NCBI RefSeq assembly: GCF_000241465.1
Contig: NZ_JH584235.1
Coordinates: 1,692,280 to 1,756,279, forward strand
Reading direction: 5' to 3'
From: Sphingomonas echinoides ATCC 14820
GTDB lineage: Bacteria; Pseudomonadota; Alphaproteobacteria; Sphingomonadales; Sphingomonadaceae
Length of the DNA: 64,000 nt
A model generated the notes under the pieces. It saw only the letters and a program-made list of their open reading frames with translations, was not told the DNA's origin and did not search any database. Shown here one piece after another: positions 55,523 to 63,108 of this stretch. Numbering within the stretch: the first letter of the stretch is position 1; each line of letters starts with the position of its first letter. The position numbers were made by a program, and so were the translations under genes.

Positions 55523-56176
55523 ATGTTAAAGCCCCTTCTCTTCGCCGCAGGTCTTGCCGGTGTCGCGCTGTTCGCGCTCGGCGGCACTGCGCAGGCCGAG
55601 CGCGCCGTACCGCTGCCCGTCGCCAAAACCGATGTCACCGCCACTGGCAAGCAAACCGCCATATTCGCGGGCGGCTGTTTCTGGGGCATGGAAGCCGTAT
55701 TCGAGCACGTGAAGGGCGTGACCAGCGTCACTGCCGGCTATGCCGGCGGCACGCGCGACACGGCGACCTATGAACAGGTTTCGAGCGAGACGACCAAACA
55801 TGCCGAGGCGGTGCGCATCGTCTATGATCCGGCCAAGGTCAGCTATGCGACGCTGCTTCGCGTCTATTTCTCGATCGCGCACGATCCGACCCAGCTCAAC
55901 CGCCAGGGCCCCGACAGCGGCTATAGTTATCGCTCGGCAATCTTCCCGCAAAGTGCGGCGCAGCGCGGCGTGGCCACGGCCTATATCGCGCAATTGAGCC
56001 AGGCGCACGTCTTCGCCAAGCCGATCGTGACCAGAATCGAGTCCGGCGCTTTCTTTCCGGCGGAGGATTATCACCAGAATTTCTACGACCGAAACCCCAA
56101 CCACCCCTATATCGTGACCTTCGACAAACCGAAGGTCGCGGCGTTCCGCGCGGGCTTTCCACAATTGGCGAGTTGA
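55523..56176 (+). CDS. msrA: Peptide methionine sulfoxide reductase MsrA, exported, single-cysteine
   Basis: 217 residues. A signal peptide (MLKPLLFAAGLAGVALFALGGTAQA) sends it to the periplasm. FAGGCFWGMEAVFEHVKGV contains the catalytic Cys, and GYAGG, GHAEAVR-like KHAEAVRIVYDP and EDYHQNFY complete the MsrA fold. It reduces methionine-S-sulfoxide in oxidised envelope proteins. No other cysteine is present, so there is no resolving cysteine and reduction must use an external thiol. ATG at 55523 is chosen because it begins the signal peptide. Confidence 0.92.
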   Translation: MLKPLLFAAGLAGVALFALGGTAQAERAVPLPVAKTDVTATGKQTAIFAGGCFWGMEAVFEHVKGVTSVTAGYAGGTRDTATYEQVSSETTKHAEAVRIVYDPAKVSYATLLRVYFSIAHDPTQLNRQGPDSGYSYRSAIFPQSAAQRGVATAYIAQLSQAHVFAKPIVTRIESGAFFPAEDYHQNFYDRNPNHPYIVTFDKPKVAAFRAGFPQLAS

Positions 56177-56192
56177 GACGTCGCGCCGGGAT

Positions 56193-56858
56193 TCAGGCCG
56201 CCAGCGGGAAGCGCAACAGACGATCCTCGACCGGGATCAGCGCTTCCGCGCCCGGCCCGACCGCGCGGACGATTTCCGGGTGCGCGGCATCCAGTCCGCC
56301 AGTCAACGCGCCGAAGGCGGGCAGGATCAGCTTATGGGCGGTGGCGATGAAACAGCGGCGGGAGACCGAACGCCCGCGCACGCGCAAGCGCAATTTGGGA
56401 TGGAAATGGCCCGAAAGCTCGGGACGGACTTCGTCGGGCAAGGCCTCATGGCGCAGGATCAACCCGTCAACCTCGGCCTCGTCAACCACGACCCCGCCGC
56501 AACGATCGACCATCCCCGCATCATGGTTGCCGGTGATCCATGTCCACGCGGCGGCACCGGTCAGCGCACGCAGCCGCGCCTGCGCCGCATCCGGCAAGCG
56601 ATCGCACCCCTCATCGTCATGGAAACTGTCGCCCAGGCACCAGATCTCACGCGGGCGCAGCGTCTCGACCAGGGCGGTCAGATCCGCCAGCGTCGCCAGC
56701 GAGTCATAGGGCGGCAGCATCTGGCCGCCGCGCGCATACCAGCTCGCTTTTTCGAAATGCAGGTCGGCCACCAGCACGGCTCCGCGCGCGGGCCAGAACA
56801 GCGCGCCGCTGCCCAGGGCCAGCAAATCACGGCCTGCGAACGAAAAGGGAACCATCAT
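56193..56858 (-). CDS. pdeM: Ligase-associated DNA damage response endonuclease PdeM
   Basis: 221 residues. Metallophosphoesterase motifs are ADLHFEKAS, CLGDSFHDDEG, TGNHDAG and GHFHPKL, in the order D-x-H, GD, GNHD, GHxHP; the start PFSFAGRDLLALGSGALFWPARGAVLVADLHFEK is typical of the PdeM family (TIGR04123). Family genes usually sit with a dedicated DNA ligase and an Lhr-like helicase, none of which adjoins it here. ATG at 56858 (MMVPF) fits; the upstream start at 56900 adds 14 unmatched residues. kup begins on the other strand. Confidence 0.82.
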   Translation of the reverse strand: MMVPFSFAGRDLLALGSGALFWPARGAVLVADLHFEKASWYARGGQMLPPYDSLATLADLTALVETLRPREIWCLGDSFHDDEGCDRLPDAAQARLRALTGAAAWTWITGNHDAGMVDRCGGVVVDEAEVDGLILRHEALPDEVRPELSGHFHPKLRLRVRGRSVSRRCFIATAHKLILPAFGALTGGLDAAHPEIVRAVGPGAEALIPVEDRLLRFPLAA

Positions 56859-56992
56859 TTGCCTATGTCGCAATGGTGGCCGTGGCGCAACGCTAACCAC
56901 GCCCCGTGGCCAGCACGGGTATCAAAGGCCTTGCGCAAAGCCCCCACGAGCGTAAAGCGCGCCGTCCTTCCTGACGAGCCATTTTACCCCTT

Positions 56993-58936
56993 ATGACCGC
57001 AGCGACCGCGACCAAGCCTGACAGTCCTGCCCCGCACGCGCCGCATCCGGCGTTGCTGGCCTTGACGATCGGCGCGATCGGCGTGGTGTTCGGCGATATC
57101 GGCACCAGCCCGCTTTATGCCTTTCGCGAAGCGCTGAGCCAGACGGCAGGCGACGGCATCGACGCCAGCGAGATTCTGGGCGTGCTGAGCCTCGCAATCT
57201 GGTCGCTGATCCTGGTCGTCACCGTCAAATATGTCATCTTCCTGATGCGGGCGGACAATCAGGGCGAAGGCGGCGTGCTGGCGCTGACCGCGCTGGCGCG
57301 GCGTGCGCTCGGGCGCCGCTCGCTCATTGCGCTGGTGCTGGGCGCGGCGGGGGCCTCGCTCTTCTACGGCGATGCGATCATCACGCCCGCTTTGTCGGTG
57401 CTGTCGGCGGTCGAGGGGCTGAAGACCATTCCTGCGCTTGCCACTATTTTCGATGACTCGGCGATCCTCGGCGTGACAATCGTCATCCTCGTCGCGCTGT
57501 TCTTCATCCAGAGCCGCGGCACGGCGAGCGTTTCGGCGCTGTTCGGGCCAGTCTGCATCGTGTGGTTTCTGGCGATTGGCGGGCTCGGCCTGTGGCATAT
57601 CACCGATGAACCTACGATCCTGCGCGTGCTCTCGCCGCATTACGGGGCGATGCTGCTCGCCACGCACGGCGTCACGGGCCTGTTCGTGCTGGGGGCGGTG
57701 TTCCTGACGGTAACCGGGGCGGAGGCGCTGACCGCCGACATGGGCCATTTCGGAATCAAGCCGATCCGCATCGGCTGGTTCTTCCTCGCATTCCCGTGCC
57801 TCGTCCTCAATTATCTGGGCCAGGGGGCGTATGCCCTGAACGCGCTTGAAGCGGCGGCGGCATCGGGCAAACCGTTCGTGAACCAGGACTGGTTCTTCGT
57901 CATGGCACCCGAGAGCGTGCGCCCCTGGCTGATCGTTCTCGCGATGCTGGCAACCGTCATTGCCAGCCAGGCGGTGATCACCGGTGCCTATTCGCTGACG
58001 CAACAGGCGATCCAGCTCGGCCTGTTGCCGCGTCTGCGCATCCGCCAGACCTCGGCCACACAGGCGGGGCAAATCTATCTGCCGTCGATCAACTGGCTGT
58101 TGCTGACCGGCGTGCTGGTGCTGGTGATACAGTTCCGCACCTCCTCGGCGATGGCCGCCGCTTACGGGATCGCGGTTACGGGCACGATGGTGGTGACGAC
58201 GCTGCTGGCGTATATCGTCGTGCGGCATCGCTGGAACTGGGGGCGTCCGCTGGCGCTTGCGGTGATCCTGCCGTTCCTGACGCTCGATCTGATCTTCTTC
58301 GGCGCGAACATCCTGCGCGTGGTGGAAGGCGGCTGGGTGCCGCTGGTGGTGGCAGGAGTGATCGGCCTGATCATCTACACCTGGAATCGTGGTCGCGGCA
58401 TCGTCCGCGCGTTCGAGGCGCGGCAAAGCGTGCCGCTCGCCGATCTCGCCGCCGCGCTCGCCAAGCGCCCGCCCGAGCGCGTGGAGGGGACCGCGGTGTT
58501 CCTCACCGCCAACCCCGACAGCGCGCCGGGGGCGCTGCTGCACAATCTCAAGCACAATAAGGTGCTGCACGAGAAGAATCTGATCGTCAGCGTGCGCACC
58601 GCCGACCGCCCGTCGGTCGAGGCCAGCGAACGCTCTGAAATCCGCCCGGTCGATGACAATTTCACCATCATCGTGCTGACCTATGGCTTCATGGAATCGC
58701 CCGACGTGCCGCGCGACTTGGGGCTGGAGGCGGTGAGCCACAAGAAGGTGCTCAACCCCGCCAAGACCAGCTATTTCATCGGTCGCAACACGATCAAACC
58801 CGCCGCCAATCAGGGCATGCCGCTCTGGCAGGACCGCATCTTCATGTTCCTGCAGCGCAACGCCAGCGACCCGACCGACTTCCTTAAAATCCCGCCCGGC
58901 AAGGTGCTGGAACTGGGCGAACAGGTCACCGTCTAG
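56993..58936 (+). CDS. kup: Low-affinity potassium transporter Kup
   Basis: 647 residues with about twelve membrane helices. GVVFGDIGTSPLYAFREA is the Kup signature; other matches are VTVKYVIFLMRADNQGEGGVLAL, LGAAGASLFYGDAIITPALSVLSAVEGLK, and ADMGHFGIKPIRIGW. The soluble C-terminal part contains FLTANPDSAPGALLHNLKHNKVLHEK and YGFMESPDVP. It is a K+/H+ symporter active when Kdp is repressed. Ends close to the end of ligD, transcribed convergently. Confidence 0.95.
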   Translation: MTAATATKPDSPAPHAPHPALLALTIGAIGVVFGDIGTSPLYAFREALSQTAGDGIDASEILGVLSLAIWSLILVVTVKYVIFLMRADNQGEGGVLALTALARRALGRRSLIALVLGAAGASLFYGDAIITPALSVLSAVEGLKTIPALATIFDDSAILGVTIVILVALFFIQSRGTASVSALFGPVCIVWFLAIGGLGLWHITDEPTILRVLSPHYGAMLLATHGVTGLFVLGAVFLTVTGAEALTADMGHFGIKPIRIGWFFLAFPCLVLNYLGQGAYALNALEAAAASGKPFVNQDWFFVMAPESVRPWLIVLAMLATVIASQAVITGAYSLTQQAIQLGLLPRLRIRQTSATQAGQIYLPSINWLLLTGVLVLVIQFRTSSAMAAAYGIAVTGTMVVTTLLAYIVVRHRWNWGRPLALAVILPFLTLDLIFFGANILRVVEGGWVPLVVAGVIGLIIYTWNRGRGIVRAFEARQSVPLADLAAALAKRPPERVEGTAVFLTANPDSAPGALLHNLKHNKVLHEKNLIVSVRTADRPSVEASERSEIRPVDDNFTIIVLTYGFMESPDVPRDLGLEAVSHKKVLNPAKTSYFIGRNTIKPAANQGMPLWQDRIFMFLQRNASDPTDFLKIPPGKVLELGEQVTV

Positions 58937-58948
58937 GCACCGCGCCCG

Positions 58949-61426
58949 TCACAGATCGGGGAGCACCTGATCGGCAATGCCCCACCCCGCCAATTCTCGC
59001 GACGCGGCGCGCGCGATCAACTCGTCGGCATCGCGAATGCTCCAGCGCGCAGCCGTGTCGATGCCGCCGAGCTCACTCCACGACACCGGTGCCGCCACCG
59101 GGGCACCGGCGCGGGCGCGGGCGACATAGGGCAGCACTGCGGTCGCGCCGCGCTGGTTGCGCAGCCAATCGATGAAGATCCGCCCCTTGCGCTTGGCCTT
59201 GGACATGGTCGCGACAAACCGGTCTGGCGCAGCCTCGCCCAGCGCGCGGGCGAAGCGGTCTGCAAAATCCTTGACGGCAGGCCATTCGGCCGCAGGGGTC
59301 AGCGGCACGACGACATGCACGCCCTTGCCGCCCGACAGCATTGCGAAGCTCACCAGCCCCAGTTCGGCAAGATGCTCCTTCAACTCGACCGCAGCCTTCT
59401 TGACCAGATCGAAGCCCAGCCCCTCATCGGGGTCGAGATCAAAAACCATACGATCGGGCTGTTCCAGCGTGCCAACCGATGATCCCCAGCCGTGGAATTC
59501 GATCGTGCCCATCTGCACGCATGCGACCAGTCCATCGGCATCGTCGATGTACAGATACTCCTCGGTCGACCCGTCCTTCTCGGTGATCGGCACCGTGTGG
59601 ACATGCGCGCCCTTGAAGCTGCCCGCATCATGCTTCTGGAAGAAACATTGCTTGGCGCGTCCCTGCGGACAGCGCACCAGGCTGATCGGCCGGTTGGCGG
59701 CCCAGGGCAGCATGATGCCGGCGACCTTGGCGTAATAATCGGCGAGGTCGCCCTTGGTGATGTTCGATTCGGGGAAGATCACCCGGTCGCGGCTGCTGAC
59801 CTTTATGTGGATTTCGGACACCTCGGCCGCGCCTGCCTGCACCGGCGTTTCCGCCATCACCTCGCGCGCGGGCTTGTCCTCGCGCAGGCCGATGAAGCTC
59901 GAATGCCGCAACACGCCGTCGGGTGTGGTCTCGGCAAAGGCGACCTCGGCCACCAGTTTTGGCGACACCCAATGCGCCCCGCGCACCGCCGCGCGCGGCG
60001 CGGCGACGGTAGGCGTCTTGCGCTCGATCTTTTCCAGCCGCGCGCGCAGATCCAGCATCGTCGCGGTGTCGAAGCCGGTGCCCACCTTACCGGCATAGAC
60101 CAGCCCGTCCGCCCCGTTCAGCCCGAGCAGCAACGACGCGAACCCACGCGACTTGGCGCTCGGCGTCCAGCCGACGATGACGAACTCCTGCCGCCGCGTG
60201 CATTTGGTCTTGAGCCACGCCTGCGTGCGCTTGCCGCGATAGGGCGCGTCGGCGCGTTTGGAGACGACGCCCTCATAGCCTTCCTTGCACATCGTTTCGA
60301 ACAAGGGCTCGCCCTGCCCGACGATATGGTCGGAATATTGGACGCGCGGGTCCTTGCCGTCGATCAACGGCTGCAGCCGCTGCTTGCGCGCGAGATTGGG
60401 GAGACCCGTCAGATCCTCGCCATCGAGGTTTAGCAAATCGAAAGCGAAGAAGGTCATGTCGCCGCCGGACGCGATCGCGTCCTTCAGCGTCGAGAAATCG
60501 GGGCGGCCCTCCTTGAACGCGACGATCTCGCCATCGAACAGTGCGGTCTTGACCGGAAGCCTGGCGACGGCATCGGCAATCGCCTGGAACTTGTCGGTCC
60601 AATCGAGCCCCGAGCGCGTGAACACCGTGGCCTTGCCCTTGGCGACCGAAATCAGCGCGCGATAGCCGTCATACTTCACCTCATGCAGCCATTGGCTACC
60701 GGTGGGGACGGAATCGACGAGGGTGCAAAGCTGCGGCTCCTGGAAGCCGGGTGCGTCACCCCGGCGCAGGCCGGGGTCACCCGGCTTTTTGGCGGAGCCT
60801 GGGTGGGCGGGCTTGCCGAACGGCCCCGGCTTTGGCCGGGGAGCCGTCGGCTTCTTCCCTTCCGCAATCTCGGCCATCGTGCGCCCGGTCGTCACGCTGG
60901 TCAGCGCAGTTTCGACCAGCGTATCGGCCCCGCCCGCCGCGGCATCGTCGATCTTGCGCAGCAGCCAGTTCTCGGCCTTCTCCTTGCCGCGCGGTTTCAA
61001 CCGGATCAGCAGCCACTCGCCCTTCATACGCTGGCCATCGAGCACGAAGTGGAGGTGGCCCTGCTCGAGGTCCTTGGCGCTCTTGCCCTTGATCGGAGAC
61101 CAGGTGCCGCTGTCCCACAGCATCACCGTGCCGCCGCCATATTCGCCGGCCGGAATGGTCCCCTCGAAATCGGCATAGGATAAGGGATGGTCCTCGGTCC
61201 GCACCGCCAACCGTTTCTGCGCGGGGTCGAGGCTTGGCCCGCGCGTCACCGCCCAGCTTTTCAGCACACCATCGACTTCCAGCCGGAAATCCCAGTGCAG
61301 CCGCGATGCGTCGTGCTTCTGCACGATGAAACGATTGCCTTGCCCGGGTTCGAGCGTGCCCGCAGGCTCCGCCGTCTTCGCGAAGTCGCGCTTGGCGTTG
61401 TATTTTTCGAGGGGGTCGAGCATCAT
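58949..61426 (-). CDS. ligD: Multifunctional DNA ligase D (phosphoesterase-ligase-polymerase)
   Basis: 825 residues. Domains in order: 3'-phosphoesterase (residues about 10-160; FIVQKHDASRLHWDFRLEVDGVLKSWAVTRGPS), ligase with catalytic Lys251 in HEVKYDGYRALIS and the later VSKRADAPYRGKRTQAWLKTK, then an archaeo-eukaryotic primase-type polymerase (ISLVRCPQGRAKQCFFQKHDAGSFKGAHV; DLDPDEGLGFDLV). Together with Ku it performs non-homologous end joining. Residues about 194-230 are a Pro/Gly/Lys linker encoded by dispersed repeat sequence. ATG at 61426 has GGAGG from an adjacent repeat upstream. Start at 61483 is rejected because it is repeat-derived. Confidence 0.94.
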   Translation of the reverse strand: MMLDPLEKYNAKRDFAKTAEPAGTLEPGQGNRFIVQKHDASRLHWDFRLEVDGVLKSWAVTRGPSLDPAQKRLAVRTEDHPLSYADFEGTIPAGEYGGGTVMLWDSGTWSPIKGKSAKDLEQGHLHFVLDGQRMKGEWLLIRLKPRGKEKAENWLLRKIDDAAAGGADTLVETALTSVTTGRTMAEIAEGKKPTAPRPKPGPFGKPAHPGSAKKPGDPGLRRGDAPGFQEPQLCTLVDSVPTGSQWLHEVKYDGYRALISVAKGKATVFTRSGLDWTDKFQAIADAVARLPVKTALFDGEIVAFKEGRPDFSTLKDAIASGGDMTFFAFDLLNLDGEDLTGLPNLARKQRLQPLIDGKDPRVQYSDHIVGQGEPLFETMCKEGYEGVVSKRADAPYRGKRTQAWLKTKCTRRQEFVIVGWTPSAKSRGFASLLLGLNGADGLVYAGKVGTGFDTATMLDLRARLEKIERKTPTVAAPRAAVRGAHWVSPKLVAEVAFAETTPDGVLRHSSFIGLREDKPAREVMAETPVQAGAAEVSEIHIKVSSRDRVIFPESNITKGDLADYYAKVAGIMLPWAANRPISLVRCPQGRAKQCFFQKHDAGSFKGAHVHTVPITEKDGSTEEYLYIDDADGLVACVQMGTIEFHGWGSSVGTLEQPDRMVFDLDPDEGLGFDLVKKAAVELKEHLAELGLVSFAMLSGGKGVHVVVPLTPAAEWPAVKDFADRFARALGEAAPDRFVATMSKAKRKGRIFIDWLRNQRGATAVLPYVARARAGAPVAAPVSWSELGGIDTAARWSIRDADELIARAASRELAGWGIADQVLPDL
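60754..60850. repeat. Dispersed repeat translated within ligD
   Basis: CCCCGGCGCAGGCCGGGG (within 60754-60780) and CGGCCCCGGC...GGCCGGGGAGCCG (60830-60850) belong to the palindrome family seen at 27256-27339. Here they are in frame and encode the linker GDPGLRRGDAPG and PKPGPFGKP between the phosphoesterase and ligase domains. Confidence 0.65.
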
Positions 61427-61431
61427 ATGGC

Positions 61432-61538
61432 CTCCCCTCCCTGGAAGGGAGGGGTTGGGGGTGGGTTGCCCTGAAACGGGCAATCGGTTCCGCCACAGGC
61501 CGACCCACCCCCTGCCCCTTCCCTTCCAGGGAGGGGAG
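61432..61538. repeat. Inverted repeat between ku and ligD (CCCTCCCTGG...CCAGGGAGGG type)
   Basis: Arms at 61432-61467 and 61503-61538 are inverted copies around CTCCCTGGAAGGGAGGGG and its complement, followed by a GTGGGT/ACCCAC extension. The left arm supplies GGAGGGGAGG as ribosome site 4 bases before the ligD ATG. The architecture parallels the DUF559 element ends but no gene lies inside. Confidence 0.7.
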
Positions 61539-61549
61539 AAGAAACGGCG

Positions 61550-62419
61550 CTATGCACGCTTCTTCGCCGGAGCGCGCTTGGCGGGGGCTTTCTTGGCGGC
61601 GGGTTTCGCCTCTGGCTTGGCCGGAGCCGCCGCGCCCATCGATTTCTTCAGCGCCGCCATCAAATCGACCACGTTCGATCCGCCCTTTTTGGGCGCGTCG
61701 TCGCCTGCATCTTCGATGATCTTGCCGCCCTTCGCCTTGCGCTTGCGCTCGACCAGGTCGCGCAGCGCATCGACATAGCGATCGTGGAAATCCTGCGGGT
61801 GGAAGGCCCCGCTCTTCTTCTCGATCAGCGCCTCGGCCAGCTCCATCAGGTCGGCATCGGGCGTGTCATCGGGAATATCGCGGAAATAGCCCTGCGCCTT
61901 GTTGACCTCATCGGCATAGCGCAGCGTCTCCAGCACCATGCCGCGACCGCATGGTTTCAAGCTCACCACATATTCGCGCCCGCGCATCGCCAATTGCCCG
62001 AGCCCGACCTTCTTGGTCCGCCGCAGCGCCTCGCGCAGCACGATGAACGCCTCCTCGGCCAGATCGTCGGCCGGCACCACGAAATAGGGCTTCTCATAAT
62101 AGAGCACGTCGATCTCGCTCGCATCGACGAACTGCGTCAGCTCCAGCGTCTTCTTCGATTCGAGCTTCACCGCATCGATCTCATCCTGCCCGAGCAGCAC
62201 GTAAGAGCCCTTTTCATATTCAAAGCCCTTCATGATCTCGTCGGTATCGACGGGACCAACGCCGGTGACGACCTTGTCGTAATGGATCGGCTTGCCGCTC
62301 GGCTCGTGGATCTGCTTGAAGCTGATCTGCGCGCCCGACTTGGTCGCGCTGTAGATTTCGACAGGGATAGAGACGAGCGCGAGCCGGATCTGTCCCTGCC
62401 AATAGGCCCGTGCCGCCAT
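61550..62419 (-). CDS. ku: DNA end-binding protein Ku
   Basis: 289 residues. MAARAYWQGQIRLALVSIPVEIYSATKS is the typical bacterial Ku start, followed by ISFKQIHEPSGKPIHYDKVV, the Ku beta-barrel, and VGLGQLAMRGREYVVSLKPCG. The C-terminal 60 residues are Lys/Ala-rich (KKAPAKRAPAKKRA), as in proteobacterial Ku proteins that bind DNA and recruit LigD. ATG at 62419 has GGCAGGACG upstream; the extension to 62464 lacks similarity. It is upstream of ligD in the same direction with a repeat between. Confidence 0.93.
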   Translation of the reverse strand: MAARAYWQGQIRLALVSIPVEIYSATKSGAQISFKQIHEPSGKPIHYDKVVTGVGPVDTDEIMKGFEYEKGSYVLLGQDEIDAVKLESKKTLELTQFVDASEIDVLYYEKPYFVVPADDLAEEAFIVLREALRRTKKVGLGQLAMRGREYVVSLKPCGRGMVLETLRYADEVNKAQGYFRDIPDDTPDADLMELAEALIEKKSGAFHPQDFHDRYVDALRDLVERKRKAKGGKIIEDAGDDAPKKGGSNVVDLMAALKKSMGAAAPAKPEAKPAAKKAPAKRAPAKKRA

Positions 62420-62529
62420 CGTCCTGCCCCTCACCGTTTCGGAAACCGATTCAATCCCCGGCACGCAGAGTCGTTCCCTTTACCCTGCTTCGGGGTGACG
62501 CAACGGCGCGAGCACGCTACAGCAGCGCC

Positions 62530-63108
62530 ATGACCGACGACCCCTTCGCCCTGTTCGACCTCTGGTATGCCGCCGCACGCGCCAGCGAACCCAATGACAC
62601 CAACGCCATGGCGCTCGCCACCGCCGACGCGGGCGGACGCCCGTCGGTGCGGATGGTGCTGCTGAAGGGCCGCAGCCCCGAGGGTTTCGTGTTCTACACC
62701 AACCGCGAGAGCCGCAAGGCGGGCGATCTCGACGCTAATCCCCACGCTGCCTTGCTGTTCCATTGGAAGTCGCAACGCCAGCAAATCCGTATCGAAGGCG
62801 CGATCAGCCGCGTCACCGATGCCGAATCCGATGCCTATTTCGCCTCGCGCGGGCGCGATTCGCAACTCGGTGCCTGGGCCTCCGACCAGTCGCGCCCGCT
62901 TGCCGACCGCGCGATCTTCGAGGCGCGCTTCGCCGAGTTTCAGGCCAAGTTCGACGGCCAGGATGTGCCGCGCCCGCCGCATTGGGGCGGCTATCGCGTG
63001 ACGCCTGACCGCATCGAATTCTGGCAGGACCGCGCGCACCGCCTGCATGAACGCCGCGTCTTCACGCGCACCGCCGATGGCTGGACCGAAGGGTTGCTCT
63101 ACCCATGA
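62530..63108 (+). CDS. pdxH: Pyridoxamine 5'-phosphate oxidase
   Basis: 192 residues. MALATADAGGRPSVRMVLLKG and FVFYTNRESRKAGDLDANPHAALLFHWKSQRQQIRIEG are FMN-binding signatures, and the C-terminal WGGYRVTPDRIEFWQDRAHRLHERRVF is diagnostic for PdxH. It oxidises pyridoxine or pyridoxamine phosphate to pyridoxal 5'-phosphate, the cofactor also used by SerC. It is a little shorter than E. coli PdxH at the N-terminus. Stop overlaps the next gene (ATGA). Confidence 0.95.
   Translation: MTDDPFALFDLWYAAARASEPNDTNAMALATADAGGRPSVRMVLLKGRSPEGFVFYTNRESRKAGDLDANPHAALLFHWKSQRQQIRIEGAISRVTDAESDAYFASRGRDSQLGAWASDQSRPLADRAIFEARFAEFQAKFDGQDVPRPPHWGGYRVTPDRIEFWQDRAHRLHERRVFTRTADGWTEGLLYP

Noticed and set aside
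56984..58741. About 585-codon open frame antisense to kup
   Set aside because: His/Arg/Gln-rich shadow of a transmembrane protein gene.
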